From assembly GCA_014529385.2 (NCBI GenBank), contig CM043947.1, positions 132,731,391-132,795,390 of the forward strand: 64,000 bases of DNA, given 5' to 3'. The DNA comes from Adiantum capillus-veneris (lineage: Eukaryota > Streptophyta > Polypodiopsida > Polypodiales > Pteridaceae). Under the pieces are notes generated by a model. That model saw only the letters and a program-made list of their open reading frames with translations. It was not told where the DNA came from and ran no database searches. This document shows, one piece after another, positions 45,385-61,715 of this stretch; within the stretch, counting starts at the first letter, position 1; every line of letters starts with the position of its first letter. A program made the position numbers and the translations under genes.

Positions 45385-46589
45385 AGTAAAAGATGACAAT
45401 ACACATCAGTTAAGGACTAAGGGTCCATCGAAGGGTTAAAAAAAAGAAAGAAAAATAACCTAGGAGGGTCAACTATAGGGAGATCCGATTTGGGATTTGG
45501 ATGATGGATTTACCACCTTGGTAGACTGCTCACTTACCTTTCTGTGGGATTCGTATACCTTCTTGAGCTTGTTTACTTTAACTTTGCGTTAACTTTTGGT
45601 CTATTCTTTGGTGATTTAGAACATTTTCCCCTTAAGAAGGCGATATAATGGACTTATCCATTCTTCTTTGTCCTTGAAGGTGAGAATAAAATGCTTGGGT
45701 GGCACATGCCTGTGTGGCATTGATCCAAGAAACGGTTTTAGGCTTGATGTTGTCAGGTTAAAGAATGTCATTGAGTTTGGCGATTGCTTCTTTAAGAGTG
45801 TCTTCATTGGTGCACCATGGTGAGTGAAATCCTCCAATCTTGACTTTAAGGCCAAGGGATTCTTGTAGTCAGCATTCTTGCAAACTATCTGTATCTTGGT
45901 GTCAATCTTTTTGTGTGTCGCTTCATGGACTTCCTTCACTACCTTGACGGTCTTGGTAAGGGAGGCTTCAACACCTTGGGATTTTGTGAGTAGGGCTTGG
46001 CTCACTGCTTCCTTTGTGTCCTCTAGCTTAAGCAAGGGTTCCTTGAGTCTCACACTTTTGCCAATGAGTTCTTAGGTGTGATTTTCTTGGTGCCCAATGA
46101 GATCCTTTCTTGGTGCGGCTACCAGCTTGCCACAAGGAAGCTCTTGCGTGAGATTGGGGTACCAAAGGAAGACATTTAGGCATCCTTACTACCTTGCCAA
46201 AATGAATGGGTTTAGCAAAATTTGGATGCCTAGATTGCTGATAATTTTTTAGGAGTTAAAAGGTTTGAAAGGTTACTTAAACCTTGATGGTTTGAATACT
46301 GCACTTGATCTTGGTTACACTAGAACCAAGCAATGATGATGCCAAGAGCAGTAGTCGCTAGGAGCTTCAAGTGTGTAGAGGAAAAGTGGGCAAGATTCTG
46401 GCGGATCTAAGGTTGGCCATCATCAAGAGTGTCGAGTCCGTAGATGGGCAAGTAGGCAAGGGTCACGTCTTGCTGAAGGTGGGTAGGTGGGCTAATGGCT
46501 GTTTTGGCTTGAGAAGGTCGGGCTGAAAGGTACCCCTGGGACGCGCTCACCCACTGGGAGACAAGGGGGGAGAGAAAGCTAGGGTTTGT

Positions 46590-46644
<55 letters not shown>

Positions 46645-47391
46645 CAAGCATGGCCCCCTCGAAAGATGCATTAAACGTAAAGGCTACTATTGATAAACTG
46701 ATGTATATGGACTTTACAAGCATGCAGCAATTGCTGAATTGAATATGAGCCTTTTTGTGATATTTGATGTGAAAGAGAAAGCCAAGTGGGATGCTTGGAA
46801 GGGGTTTTCACACGTCAAAGAAGAGGCAATGCAAGAATACAGCACGAAGGTCACCCATACATAGGAGGGTGATACACTCTCTTGGTTTTATTAGTCATGA
46901 TTAAACGTATGGCATCTTGCTTATTTAATTAAGTATTCAAAAAGATTTAGTACTCTTAACATCAAATGTTGGCCTGCTACTAGTTGCTAGTATGCATATT
47001 TGGTTTTATTATTCAAAATTGAACCTATGACAGCTCGCTTATTCAATTAAGCATTCCAAAATATTTGTAATCACGTCAAATGTTGGCTTGATAGTAGTAA
47101 GCATATTTGGTAAATGGTTTTGAGTATATTTTGATTTAAAATTTTTCCATATGATTGTCCCGAGATTGCTGGTCTATTGGTTGAAGGGTGTTCACACATT
47201 GTTCGCAAGTAGGGATGTGGCCCCATTGTTGGTCTATTGGTTGAAGGGTGTTCACACATTGTGTGCAAGCATGGAAGTGTCACCCATGATGTCTCCACAA
47301 ATGTTTGGCCCCAATAATCATGATGATGCACCTAGGATCTTGAAAGGGTGAAATTACCCACCTAGTGGATCTCCAAAGTACTGAGGCGTTC
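45385..47391. other. Stretch with little recognisable content
   Basis: A minus-strand frame 46053-45616 (145 codons: SQALLTKSQGVEASLTKTVKVVK...) looks helical or coiled-coil but matches no family I know. An AG microsatellite lies at 46590-46642. A 60-bp tandem duplication stands at 47165-47284 (listed separately). It could be the remains of another element. Confidence 0.4.
47165..47284. repeat. Two-copy tandem duplication, period 60 bp
   Basis: ATTGCTGGTCTATTGG at 47165 recurs (one base different) at 47225, both followed by TTGAAGGGTGTTCACACATTG. Confidence 0.9.
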
Positions 47392-49370
<1,979 letters not shown>

Positions 49371-49554
49371 GGGAAAAGTCCCCTAACTCACACACGCCTA
49401 TGTATAGTGAAAGTGTGAGGATAGCCACAGTGTTTTGAGTGATTTTGATAGGGTGAGGTAGCTCACTATGACAATTCCGGATAGCCAAAAAACAACTATC
49501 ATTAGTCCTGCCTAGGATGATGGTACATTCATGTACCATCAAAAGGCTTCTTTT

Positions 49555-50711
49555 TCAATAAGAGTGGTTGCAAGCTATTTTCCGTGTTTTGTTCCTCAAA
49601 CAAGTCTTCCTTTTGTAGTCTTCTTCACCTTGTCTTGAACTACTGACACAAACCAAGCTACAAGACCTACATGATGATATAGCTTCTTGGTGATGCTCTT
49701 GCAAATCCTTTGGTAGAATGCGACTCAAGTAGGGATTTTGTCGGTACCCATTCACCTTCTTAGGATGCTCCTTGCCATATAAATCCATGAGCTGATAGTA
49801 ACTTGAATTAAATGATTTTTTGACCACATAATATGGACCTTGCCATCAGGTGTTGAATTTGGCATCAAACCTATTGTCAAGTCGATTCTCATACCTTAAC
49901 ACCAGCCCACCTTCTTTGCTATCCTTGTCCTTAACCTTTTTATCAAGCTTCTCCTTTGCTTGCATAGCTTTCCTCTTGTAGCACTTGTAAGCTTTTTCTC
50001 TTTTTCACTCAAGTTTGACTAAGGTAAGAAGTCGATCCGTCCATGTTTCTTGGTCATCTTGTGTCCCTTTGCTGTGAAGCTGCATGGTTGGAATGTTGAG
50101 CTCAATAGGCTGCAAGGCCTCTTGATCATAGACCAAGTGAAATGGTGTGAAGTCTGTGGCTTCCCTATATGTGGTTCGATACGGCCACAAGGCACCATCC
50201 AAGAAGTCATCCCAAAACTTTATCTTGTTTTGCACCATCTTTCTAATGATGCTTGCAATAACACCATTAGCCTTGTCCATTAAACCATTTGATTGTGGGT
50301 AGTAGGGTGTGCTATGACGATGTAGTAAAGCCCTTCACAGACTTCCATGAGTAAACCCTTCCTGAACCCCACACCATTATCAGAAACAATTTCCAAAGTT
50401 GTGCCAAATTTGCAACAAATATTAGTGTATACAAATATGCTCACTGTTTTTCCATTTAACCTTGCCACACTTTGAGCCTCTACCCACCTAGCCATGTAAT
50501 CTACAACCACTAGAATGTAGAGTTTACCATTTTTTGTTCTAGGCAAAGAACCCATAGCATCAATGCTCCACTTTTCAAAGGGTTCATTTGCAAGCACAAT
50601 TTGCCTTGGACCATATATCAATCTTCTATTTCCATTTACTTGACAATTGTGATAGATTTTACACCAAATGTTGGACATCCACATGCAGGCTTGGCCAAAC
50701 ATACCCTGCAA
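49555..50711 (-). pseudogene. Integrase of the minus-strand gypsy
   Basis: Minus strand from 50711: a degenerate zinc-finger end, then EPFEKWSIDAMGSLPRTKNG, YILVVVDYMARWVEAQ and LEIVSDNGVGF (first two catalytic Asp present). After a frameshift comes GLMDKANGVIASII, where the usual E of 'VERANG' is D. FWDDFLDGALWPYRTTYREAT follows. The C-terminal GPY region is in another frame (KSFNSSYYQLMDLYGKE, VNGYRQNPYLSRI, 49827-49555). Confidence 0.87.
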
Positions 50712-51013
50712 GCAAAATCTTCTTCACAGTTAACTCTTGGGCAAAATGACCACCACATGCCTCTTCATGCAAACCTCTAGAATGGCTGGAATTCCTCCAT
50801 TGTTGGTACTCTTCTACACACCTGATCCTTTCCTCTTTGATAGAGGGAGCCTTCTAGGAAGAGATAAACGCTTTCCTTCTTCATGAGTCTCCTCTTTCAA
50901 GCTTTTGTGAAGTCTTGTGGAAAATCGCCCTCCAAAATATAGCCAATAATGGGAGCCAATGACTCCAATCCCTGGTATCTCGGTTGCTTGACAGCTGTTG
51001 CTACCATGATGAC

Positions 51014-52992
51014 CTACACTTCTTTCTCAACACATGTAACTGATTGTTGTGCAAGTAAATTGGCATCTTCATTTTGTTTCCTAGGAATATGATATAGTTG
51101 CACTTCTTTAAATTGATTAAAAAACCTACAAATGGCATGAACTTTTGTCCTTAGGCTTTCATTCTTGCATGTCCAAATGCCTAAAATCTGGCTCATTAAT
51201 GAGAAGTGTATCCCCTTTTACCATGAGACGTTGTATACCTTGGCTGATGCAATTCTTCAAGTAGTATGTCATAGTCTGCTTCATTGTTGCTAGTTGAACC
51301 TGGTAGATTGACCTTCTCTTTCATGAACACCACTCCTCTTGGGTTGAGAAACACTAGTCCTTCCCCTGCTTTTCCTATGGCTCGTCAAAAAGCTCCATCA
51401 AAGAACAAGGTAAAAGCATTAGGAATACTTTTAGGTGGTGGCAATGGTGAGTTCTTTAGGATTCAAGCACTTTAATCTCCTTCTCATGCACCCTATAAGT
51501 GAGGATCCCTGCCAATTGTGCACGTACACTATCTTCTACCTTGAAAAAGTATTAGAATTCTTGTAATTCCATAATCCACTTTGAGATCCTAGTACTAACA
51601 TTCATTTGAGATGACACCCAAGGGAACAAATTTTTTGTAGTGAGAATTACAAAAGGTTTTGGTAGCAACTAGGATCTAAACTTCCTCACCACAAACATGA
51701 GAGAAAGCATCATAAGTTCTACTTCCATGTAGCCTCTCTCCAAAGCATTCATGACCCTACTATCAAAGTAGATGGGCTGCATCCTGGTACTGTGGAAACC
51801 ATGTTGTAACAAAACAGCCCCAATTGTTTTCTTGCACTAAAGGTAACAAAGAATGTGTACTCCCAACAAGGAGGCATGAGTGTTGGTAGTTGTGACACAA
51901 TAACTTGAATGTTACAAAAATATTTTCAAGCTCATTAGACTAAACAAACTCAACTTGTTGTGTCAATTTTTGCAAGGGGTGAAGTAACTCCGAGGCTAAG
52001 TGAATGAAACGTGACATATACTTCACCTATTGAATGAATGAGATGACCTCCTTAAGACTCTTGGGTGATGGTAACTCAGTAAGAGCCTTTGCCTTTGAAG
52101 GATCCACCTCAATGCCTTTGTAAGAAACTTGGTGACCAAGCAAGATCACTTCATCCTCACCTATATGACACTTATCGGGGTTAAGTTGACCTCCCATTTC
52201 ATAGAGCTTCTTCAATCCTTCTTCTATCCCCTATAGATGCAACGATTTTGAGCTATAAATGCAAAAATAATCAATGAACACTCTAATTGAATTTCCAAAG
52301 AGTGCTCGAAACACCATGTCCATGAAGTGTTGGAAAGTTTTAGGAGTATTTTTCAGGCCAAATGGCATGACTCTGAAAGCATAATAATCCCAAGGAGTGA
52401 TGAAGGTTGTTTTCAGCTGATCCTCCAATGTGATACCTATTTTAAAGTAACTTGAGAAGCCACCACAATCATACTTCTCGTGACCAGCTACATCATTTAG
52501 TATATCATCCTGAAATGGGAGGAGAAAGTGATATCTTTTTGTTGCCTCATTCAGTGGACGGTAATCCACGCACACCCTCCACTTGCCGTTCTTCTTGGGA
52601 GTGACAACAACGAGAGAGACCCACTCTAAATTCTCCACTGGTGGATAAAGGAAACCTGCTGCCAGAAGCTTTATTACCTCCTTGAGTAGAGCCTGCTCCT
52701 TGATAACTCCTAGCTTTCGTATCTTTTGACCTTTAGGTATGGCCTTAGGCTTTAATTCAATCTTGTGTTGAACAACATCTACTCCACGCATGTCAATGTA
52801 TCCTTTAACAAAAAGTTTATAAAACTTCCTTAGCACACATTTGAATTGCTCTCTTTTGTCCTTTGAAAGTATTGTAGACAGCATACCTTCTAACATTCCT
52901 TCATCTTTCACATTTTGGTTCTCTTGAGGACCTACCTCTTCCAAGCGGTGACAAGAGGTCTCTTGGTTGCTTGGCTTAAACCTTAACCCCAT
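51014..52992 (-). pseudogene. Reverse transcriptase and RNase H of the minus-strand gypsy
   Basis: RT from 52992: QALLKEVIKLLAAGFLYPP, KNGKWRVCVDYRPLNEATKR, KTTFITPWDYYAFRVMPFG, TFQHFMDMVFRALFGNSIRV. The active site reads FIDYF where FIDDF is expected, so one catalytic Asp is lost. A stop precedes GQLNPDKCHIGEDEVILLGH (52215-52027). RNase H is decayed; its end VQLYHIPRKQNEDANLLAQQ is clear at about 51090-51040. Confidence 0.88.
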
Positions 52993-53188
52993 GACTTTGA
53001 TGGAAGACTCCTCTTAATGCTTCCACTACTTTTTTCTTCTGAGGTGCTATCAATCCAGTCTTCCTCCGTCTCACTTTATGATGATTCTTCATGGAGCTCC
53101 TCTTGGTGTTGCTCCTTCATGTCAAAGAAAACCTTCTTATGATTATCATCCTGCAAATCAACCTTCCACTTTCCCAATCTTGCAAAGA

Positions 53189-53845
53189 TCACATTTTCAT
53201 TAGCCATGGTCTTCCAAGGATAAATGGATAGCCACTTCCCTTAGTCAACATAACATAAAAATCCACTGGCTTCTTAATGCCAAAGGCCTCCATAAAAACA
53301 TTTTTACAAATGCCTACACACCTTGCCTTGCTATTGTTTGCCATTTTCACTTTGATTTCAAGTGTCTCATGGATGCGCATGCCTAGTTTCTGCATGAGTC
53401 CCTCTATCATGATGAAAATTTGTGCACCCCCATCCACTAGACCTTTTCTGACTAACCTTCCTTTGATGTAATAGTCTAGCACCAGTGTAATGTCCTCATT
53501 CATTTCAGCTTGTACAATTTTTACTACAACATGCACACTCTCTTTTACCTTTCTCCTAATGCTAACTGCCTTCATTAAATCCCTCCTAAATTGTGGACAT
53601 AATGCAAGAAAATAAGGCCATGAGATATCAGGACCCTTACCTCTCATGTCTTTCAACAAGTTGTATGGAGCCATAGCATGTCCAAGAGGGAAGTCTTGGA
53701 GGTTGATATGCCATCCAGTCCTCTTCGCTTCCTTGGTCTCCTTCCTTTGTCTTCTTGCCTCATTCATGGTCACTTTGTGATGTGACTCCTTCTTTATCTT
53801 TACCTTTTCCACGGCCACGCTTGATTCCATTTTCTTCCATGTCAA
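53189..53845 (-). pseudogene. Protease region of the minus-strand gypsy
   Basis: This frame contains KGRLVRKGLVDGGAQIFIMIEG (protease, usual DSGA is DGGA) and YPFILGRPWLMKM, the 'ILGRPWL' motif downstream of the protease active site in Tat/Athila-type elements. Upstream parts are charged and uninformative. Confidence 0.75.
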
Positions 53846-53998
53846 TCTTATTTGAATTTTTCACCTCTCCCACATGCACATTTGGATCTGGCAAAGGTGG
53901 AACTCCTTCCACTTCTCGTGGAGGTGGTCTTGCCCCATTTGGTCTTTGCAGAAGAATTGGTTCTTCACTAGTTCCTTCACCTGTATTCATCACTGGGG

Positions 53999-54816
53999 TT
54001 AATTCAAGTTAGGTATCCCTGGATCCCCATGGGGCCAAGGAAAATTATACATCCCATGCCCAAATTCTCCACAATTCCAACATTGCAAAATTCGCTTAGG
54101 TCGTGGCTCTCGCTCCTCATCTTTCTTTGTTTGTCCTTTGGGAACTACAACTTGTGCAAGGTGAATTGACAAGTTGCTCAAGAACTCATTTAGCTTCTCA
54201 ATCACCTTAGGTGTTACCTCAGGAATATATCTAGTTGTTGATGCTTGCAACTTCCCCTTGGGTCTAGGACCCTCTATTGGAACCACTCCCCTTAGGCACT
54301 TGAGATTTCTATACTTCTCAATAACCCTAGTTTTAGTTGCATCAAAGGTAGCAGGTGCACCCGCTTCAACTTTTATCTTGAGTGTCAGAAAGAGACCGTC
54401 TATGAACCTCTCCTTCTTTAGGAACTCAGCATTATCACCAAGATTAGCAACATTTCTCACCCATACAACCCAAAGAGGTAGAAACTCTTGTTTGTACATG
54501 TAGTAGTCATCTGAGTCTTTTTGTTTGTGAGAAACAATGTCTTGCCATAGATTTTGAGTGTTTTGAGGGTCAAAGAAGTATCACTTGATTGATCAATGAA
54601 TTCCTTATAGTTTCCCTTAACCTCCTGAGATAGAGAGTCAAACCAAGTGCTAGCATCCTTCCTTAGAACTACCTCAAACATTTCTAAGAATTCTTCATCT
54701 CCTATTACTCTTTTTATGCGGCAAGCCATTTTGAAATTTGCTAGAAATAGCTCGGCATCCTCGCTAGGCTCTCCAAAAAAGAGAGGATACTCTGACATTT
54801 GGCGTTGTGCCTCCAT
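53999..54816 (-). pseudogene. gag of the minus-strand gypsy
   Basis: Two overlapping frames (54816-54457 and 54499-53999). MSEYPLFFGEPSEDAELFLANFKMA and DASTWFDSLSQEVKGNYKEF are gag capsid signatures; FLKKERFIDGLF follows after the shift. The knuckle reads CWNCGEFGHGMYNF, missing its last Cys. ATG 54816 (MEAQRQMSEYPLFF) is a plausible start. Confidence 0.82.
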
Positions 54817-54839
54817 TGAATCAATTTCAAAATGACAAC

Positions 54840-55507
54840 ACGTTTTTTTTCTTTCTTAAAAATATTTACACAGTAATATTTTCTAAATTTTAATCTATTC
54901 TACAACAAAATAAAAATATGCACATGAAATGATCTATGATAGTCAACAAGAGGCAAGATAACACGGTTTGGTGATGCGAGGATTTCTCCTACTCTTTGAG
55001 TACCAAACAAGAACACCATACGCTGTTGAAAATGGATCTTTAAACTAATTGCAACGTTCATTCTAATGTGTGGAGTGAAATGGAAGGGAAAATCATGAAC
55101 ACCATACATTGTTGAAAATGGATCTTTCTACTAACTGCAAATTCTATTCTAATGTCTGGAGTGGAATGGAAGGGAAAAAAAATCTATTCCTGGGTCATTA
55201 TCCATGGTCTATGCATGAACTAATGCTTAAAAAGTATATATATATATAGACATCCAAACTAAGGTCATACCTAATGAGAGGAAAAATAAAAGGACGTTTA
55301 TTTCGGCCAACCTAAGGGGACCTAAAATTCTTCAAATTACATGTTGGAATTGCAACTTAGTACTAGCAATGATGTGTATCTTTTGCTTTGGAATGGGAAT
55401 TAAAGGATCATACAAATTCTTGTGATTCATGCAAACTACTTGACTCTTCTAAAGGTTGAACCTACATAAAAACGTACAAAAGCCGTCCTCAGTGGGGGCA
55501 CCAAAAT
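54840..55507. other. 5' leader of the minus-strand gypsy
   Basis: Untranslated leader between the primer-binding site (minus strand, near 55490-55506) and gag. A direct repeat of about 100 bp is present: CACCATACGCTGTTGAAAATGG at 55013 and a similar copy at 55099, each followed by TCTTT..ACTAA.TGCAA.TTCATTCTAATGT.TGGAGTG. Confidence 0.6.
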
Positions 55508-56611
<1,104 letters not shown>

Positions 56612-57645
56612 CTAGAGAGGCGAGTGATTTTTGTGTGAGGTTGCTTACTCCAAGGTAGAGTAGAGTGGGTGCAATTTACAAGAAAGGGTTAGTAGTTAAT
56701 GTCGGTAATCACTATAACAAGTTAGCAATATAATAACAATGGGTAGAATGACTTGAAGGGTTGAGGAAAGAGGGGTGAATGAGAGGATGAACCATTGAGA
56801 TATCTTGGATTCACCCGTGCGTAGATTGTCAAAAGTGATCGTCGGTCTTCTTCATCTTCTTTTCTTCATGCCACCACCATAGTTAAACACCTCCAAGAAT
56901 ATGAGGGTTTTTTGTTGATAGAAAAATCACAATTTTGCAGAGTTCTAAGCATGGTTAGGTTGCTAAATTTTTATGCAATTTTAAAAAGTTGAAATAAAAT
57001 TGTAATATGAGAGTAATAGAGAGGGATATTGAGATAATATATGTAGGTAGAGCTTCCAAAAGAAGATATGGATGTAAGAGAGGAGGATAATGGTGAGGAG
57101 GGTGATGAAAACCATGGAAGGTGCAACTTTGAGTGAGGGATGGAGAGGAATGTGTGTGTGTGTGTGTGGAAGTGTGAAGGGGAGTGAGAGAAGACTAAGG
57201 TGACTTGTGAGAAAAAGTAGATAGATTGGGGCCCACCAAAAATATCATACCTCACCGGTGGCAGCTCCAAAAATTATGAAACAAATTGAGGTAATTATTG
57301 AGCTTGTGAGAAAATGTTTTATTTTAATCACATCCTCAAATTTGGAGTGGATGTGGATGCCAAAAATCCCACCAAAAATCCTGTTTTTAATGCCTGAAAT
57401 AGTTTTCTAGTGGCGTCCTCCTTTGTTGAATTTTCACAGTTCATCCAAGAGTGAGCCCCTCCATGAGTCATATCATGATACAAAGCATGCAAGTTATCTT
57501 CACACATGCATTGAGGAGGATCCTTGGTGAATAAAGAAATATATACATGGTGGGACTAGTGTATGTTTAGCTCAATGAGCACATGGTGTTAGAAAAATGA
57601 GTACATAATAAAAAAATATGGAAGAATTATGGATATGGAAAAAGA
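56612..57645. mobile_element. About 1-kb insertion in the right gypsy LTR
   Basis: The left LTR reads GAGAAGATTTTGGAATCATATAAT without a break, whereas here about 1030 bp separate GAGAAGATT from TTGGAATCGTATGAT. The inserted sequence shares blocks with 59770-60030 (for example CTTCAAATTTGGTG...GTGGATGCCAAAAAT). It is therefore probably a fragment of the same family as the gag-only element to the right. The ends were not resolved. Confidence 0.55.
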
Positions 57646-57699
57646 TATTGGAATCGTATGATATGGTCCCTCTTTTGTATTATTTTGGGTGAAAGAGGA

Positions 57700-59130
57700 A
57701 TGAAGCGAAAAATGATAGCATAGTCAGCATTTCATTAAGAACAAGTTCCTAATGAGCATAAAGAGAGTACTTAGTTTGAGAAAGCAACATAGAAATTTAC
57801 ACCTAGGTAGTTTGGCATAGATAGTACTTGCAAAGAGAGAGAAATAGAACAATTGACAACAATTGAGGATCGGATTTACATGGACCCGGTCCCCCCTCCA
57901 AAATGGCTTTGTATTATATCTTCTCCCATCAAAGGAGACTTTGGTACAATACAATCTTTGTGTTCCTTGACAAAACTCGTTGGTGCAATGAAGATGGAAG
58001 CTTCATGCATCAAATTATGCTTGAATAACACACCTAGTGGGCCTAGCCTCAGTCCCAAGACCTTGCACACCTTTAAAGATGGTGAGAGCTAGCAGGGAAT
58101 GAGGAAAGATTGAGAGGAAGAAGATGTATCTTACAAGACAAAAGTATTATCCTCAGATAATCACTCCTTAATACCATAGCTTAGCTTAGTAATTAGCATG
58201 GTAGAGGAGATGAGCATGACATTGAATCTTGGCTCTTGGTTAGATTTGCATTTCATAGCCAAGAGTTTTTGGTGTAGGCCTTTACTTCTCAATGCTTGGA
58301 GAAGGAGATGGAGTTCATGAGTTGTGTGTGTGTGTGTAGCAAAGTGAGTTAGACTAAAAATGCCAACTCTCTCTGTACTTGGTCAACCCCTCTTCCCAAA
58401 ATCTCTTGCTGGCTTCCCATTGGCTTCTGCAGGGCTTGTCCAATAACAATTTAGAAGCATAATTGACCTTTTAGTCTTCTAGCCGATAGGAATCAAGCAA
58501 GCCATTGGGCTGTTGGATGCTCATTGGACCCCTTGGTAGACAATCCAATAGTCTTCAAGGGAGCTTAATTTCTATTGGTTCTTTTATCAAGCATTTTTCA
58601 ATTGATTAGACTAATTTTACTCTAGCCTAATTCTCATTGGTCCACCTCTATGGCCATCCAATAGGATTGGAGGGGAAATTGGGGGCAACTGGCCTAGGAG
58701 CCTGCCATGTGTCCATTCTTCCCTTTTGGGAGAGCTTGGGATTGTGTGTGTGTGTGTTTCTCTCTCTTCCCCTACCATTAGGGCTCACCCCTCCTTCCCA
58801 GGGATGTGGGAAGACTTTTTAGTCTTCCATAACCATCCAAATTTTCCCACTTTTGGCCATTGGACAAATTGTTTAAATTTAGGAACTATAGCCTATGGAA
58901 GTCTTAATGGAGATGAACCTTAGGTCTTTTAAGATCCATTGGTGCACATTGATCTTTTGTAGACTGTCCCCCTTTAGATCCCTATTTTCCCTCCTTTGGA
59001 TCTCTGCTGAGACTGGCGGTCTGGCAACCTTACCAATATTCTAGCTTTTACTCCCCCGGTACCTCCCCATATTAAATGATTAGTTTAACATGAGAAAATC
59101 ATTTGGAAGAATTAGATATTAATCTTTATG
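57700..59130 (-). repeat. LTR-like repeat, copy B (3' LTR of a gag-only element)
   Basis: Matches copy C (61716-62945) and copy A through 'agcatttcattaagaacaagttcctaatgagc', 'gaggatcggatttacatgga', 'catagccaagagtttttggtgtagg' and 'attaaatgattagtttaacatgag'. The first approximately 30 bases present in copy C are missing here, where it joins gypsy LTR sequence. Confidence 0.7.
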
Positions 59131-60399
59131 ACAAGCCTTCATTCTTCTTCTTGAAATCATGACTTGAATCCTTCATAGAAGGTGTGTGGAGACGTGATGC
59201 TCATTTTGTGCATGGTGATGGTGTTGTGATGATGTGATTAGGGTGTAGTGGTGTGTGTGCATAGATGGGGTGTGTGTGTGCTTGTGATAGAGATGTGTGT
59301 CTCCTCCCTGTTCTCTTTGTTTTTTTTTTTTTGAGATAGAGACCCCTCCTTATATAGGGAAGGATAAGGGAAATTTAAACAATTACTAAAATAGTAGATA
59401 ATTATCCAAGCAAGCCCATGTGGTAGTGGGCCATCCTTGCCTGGCTGTTTGTGCATATGCTAGGTTAGGAGTCTTATAAGAGAGTGAGAGAAGAGAGAGG
59501 GAAGGGTAGGATAGAGGTATAGGGAATCTACATGGTTCTAACCATGGCTATCTTATTAGGAAAGAGAGAAGAGGGAAAATAGGGATGGCAAGGGTGAACC
59601 TGTTAGGGATAGAGGTTTTATCCATACTTGGCAAAGACTTCCTTTAATGCCCTTATGTCTCATGCAATGATGCTCCTTAACTAGTGTGGCAAGGTCCCGT
59701 GATGGTGGGGAAGAGACCTTAGATGAGGTTATGAGTGTGTAGAGAAAAATATGTAGACTTTGAGGGAGGGCTACCTGTGTAAACATTACATGGTGGATCG
59801 GGGTCCACCATCTTGAACATATCTTGCCACTCAAAACTTCAAAAATTATAAAAAAAATAGTAGAAGTCTCAGCTCATAAGCTACATTTTTTATTTTGTAA
59901 AGGTCTTCAAATTTGGTGAGGAAGTGGATGCCAAAAATTGAGCAAAAGCATGTACATTTGTGCCCACAAAAGTCTTCGTGGTGGTGCCCCTTTTGTTGTC
60001 ATTTTCCTTATACATCCTCAAGAGTATTCAAACATGTGTGAAAGCATGGCCTAGGGACTTGAATTTCCTCACGACCATCCATGTGGGGTCAATTTATTGA
60101 TAATCTATGAGCTAGCCCACCATGAATTAGTTAACATAGTATTTCTATTTCTTAAAATCTAGGCAACTAAAATAATAATATGTACATGGTAGAATATCAA
60201 AAGCATATTGTGGATAGAAATAGGTTGGTCAAATAATAAAAGTGAATAGTATTTATTCTCATCAATGTTAATGATATAAGTTAGAAATAAAACATATATA
60301 GATGAAATGTATAAGATGAAAAAAGGTTAGGGTAGGTTCTTACACAAAAGAGAGGGAATGGAAAGAATTTTTTTAAAAAGTGACCCTTGCTTCATGATG
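59131..60399. other. Noncoding internal region of the gag-only element
   Basis: No protease, RT or integrase was found between gag and copy B. Short minus-strand frames (59834-59556 and others) lack motifs. An 11-base T run lies near 59320. This fits a large non-autonomous derivative. Confidence 0.5.
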
Positions 60400-61351
60400 G
60401 AAGTTCTTAAAGCTTTCCATGTTCGTGGAGCTTCACCGTGTGCTCATAGGCTAGACCACCATTGCCTAGCAAACTTTTGAAAATTCATAGCTACATGACG
60501 TAGCTTAGAGGACTCCGTGAAGCCCTCATCTCCAAATGCCGCATCGAATTGTTGGATAAAGGCTAGGACTTTGTCTGTAGCACCAAAGGTGCCATTGTAT
60601 GTAAGGAAAGAGATGTTCTTTCCTCCCTCCTTGAATTTTTCTTGGACAACCTTTTCTAGGTGGCATAGGATTTCCTATGGCCTCTTCTTTTGGGTGGTTC
60701 GAGAGCTGCACCATCACTTTCTTCAGAAGAGGAAGAGTATGAGGAGGATGGAGAAGAGGGTGACCTCTTTCTCGCCTTTTTCTTCCCTTGTTCCTCCTTT
60801 TTTGCACCATCACTTTCTCTAGAAGAGGAAGAGGATGTAGAAGAGGGTGGCGTCTCTCTCGCCTTTTTCTTCTCTTGTTTTCTCTCTTCCCTCTTTGAAT
60901 TATGGTGTAGAGAAGTATGAGATGGTATTCTCCGTTTAGGGGGTGTTGGATATTGTTTTTCCCACCGTCTTCGTGGAGCCATCTCCGTTGAGGTGGCAGG
61001 AGACTCACTTCTTTCTCGTTCTTTTGGTGGGGGCTCTGCCGTTGAAACTTGGTTTCTCCTTTGGGAGGGAGATGCCTCATCGAGTAGTAAGTTTTTGAGC
61101 CCTTTTTACGAATCCTCCTCTTCTTCCCTTATCGGAGAGAGTCCTCTTTTGGAAGTCTCATCAGGAGCTTTCCTAAGTACTCTCTCTTCTTGATGGGGAG
61201 AAACAAGATAATTTACAAGCATAGGGACATTATTGGTTGCTCTTTCATTAGCAAAATCAAAGCTATCAACATTTATTTCAATCTCTTTTCCCTTGTCAGC
61301 GATACTAGAAAATTTTAAATGTATATTTTTATTTGTACTTTGGCACTTCAA
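60400..61351 (-). pseudogene. gag of a non-autonomous LTR element
   Basis: The minus strand from 61351 is highly charged with Ser-rich runs (KREERKQEKKKARE, SSTSSSSSRESDGAKKEEQG, twice). It continues after a frame change into FLTYNGTFGATDKVLAFI, IQQFDAAFGDEGFTESSKL, RHVAMNFQKFARQWWSSL and AHGEAPRTW, a typical Retrotrans_gag core with the WW pair. Two or more frameshifts and a TGA break it. The repeated KKEEQGKKKARKRSPSSPSSS block is an internal duplication. Confidence 0.7.
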
Positions 61352-61715
61352 GCCCTAGTTGCTACTCCTCTTTACCTTCAAAGATAAGCACTCAAGCATC
61401 TATACCCGTGGCTCGAATATTAGTAATTTCAAGGAATAGAAGAGAGTGTTGAATAGAGCCAAGACAACACCGGTTCCTGTCAAGCTTCTAATAACTCAAT
61501 AATGGTTAAGACATAGGCAAGCCCCGTAGGACTCCATTATTAAGACCATAGCTCTCGACGGTATCCCCATTAACTGCACAAAGCAGGCATGCTTCAAGGA
61601 TGCAAAATCCCTATTCTACTAACTCTTTTCCAATTAATAGCACCAACCATTTGTAGCAAGCTTGAGGATCTCTCTTCTTGAGCAAGAAAAGAGAAACCAA
61701 TAGCTCTGATACCAA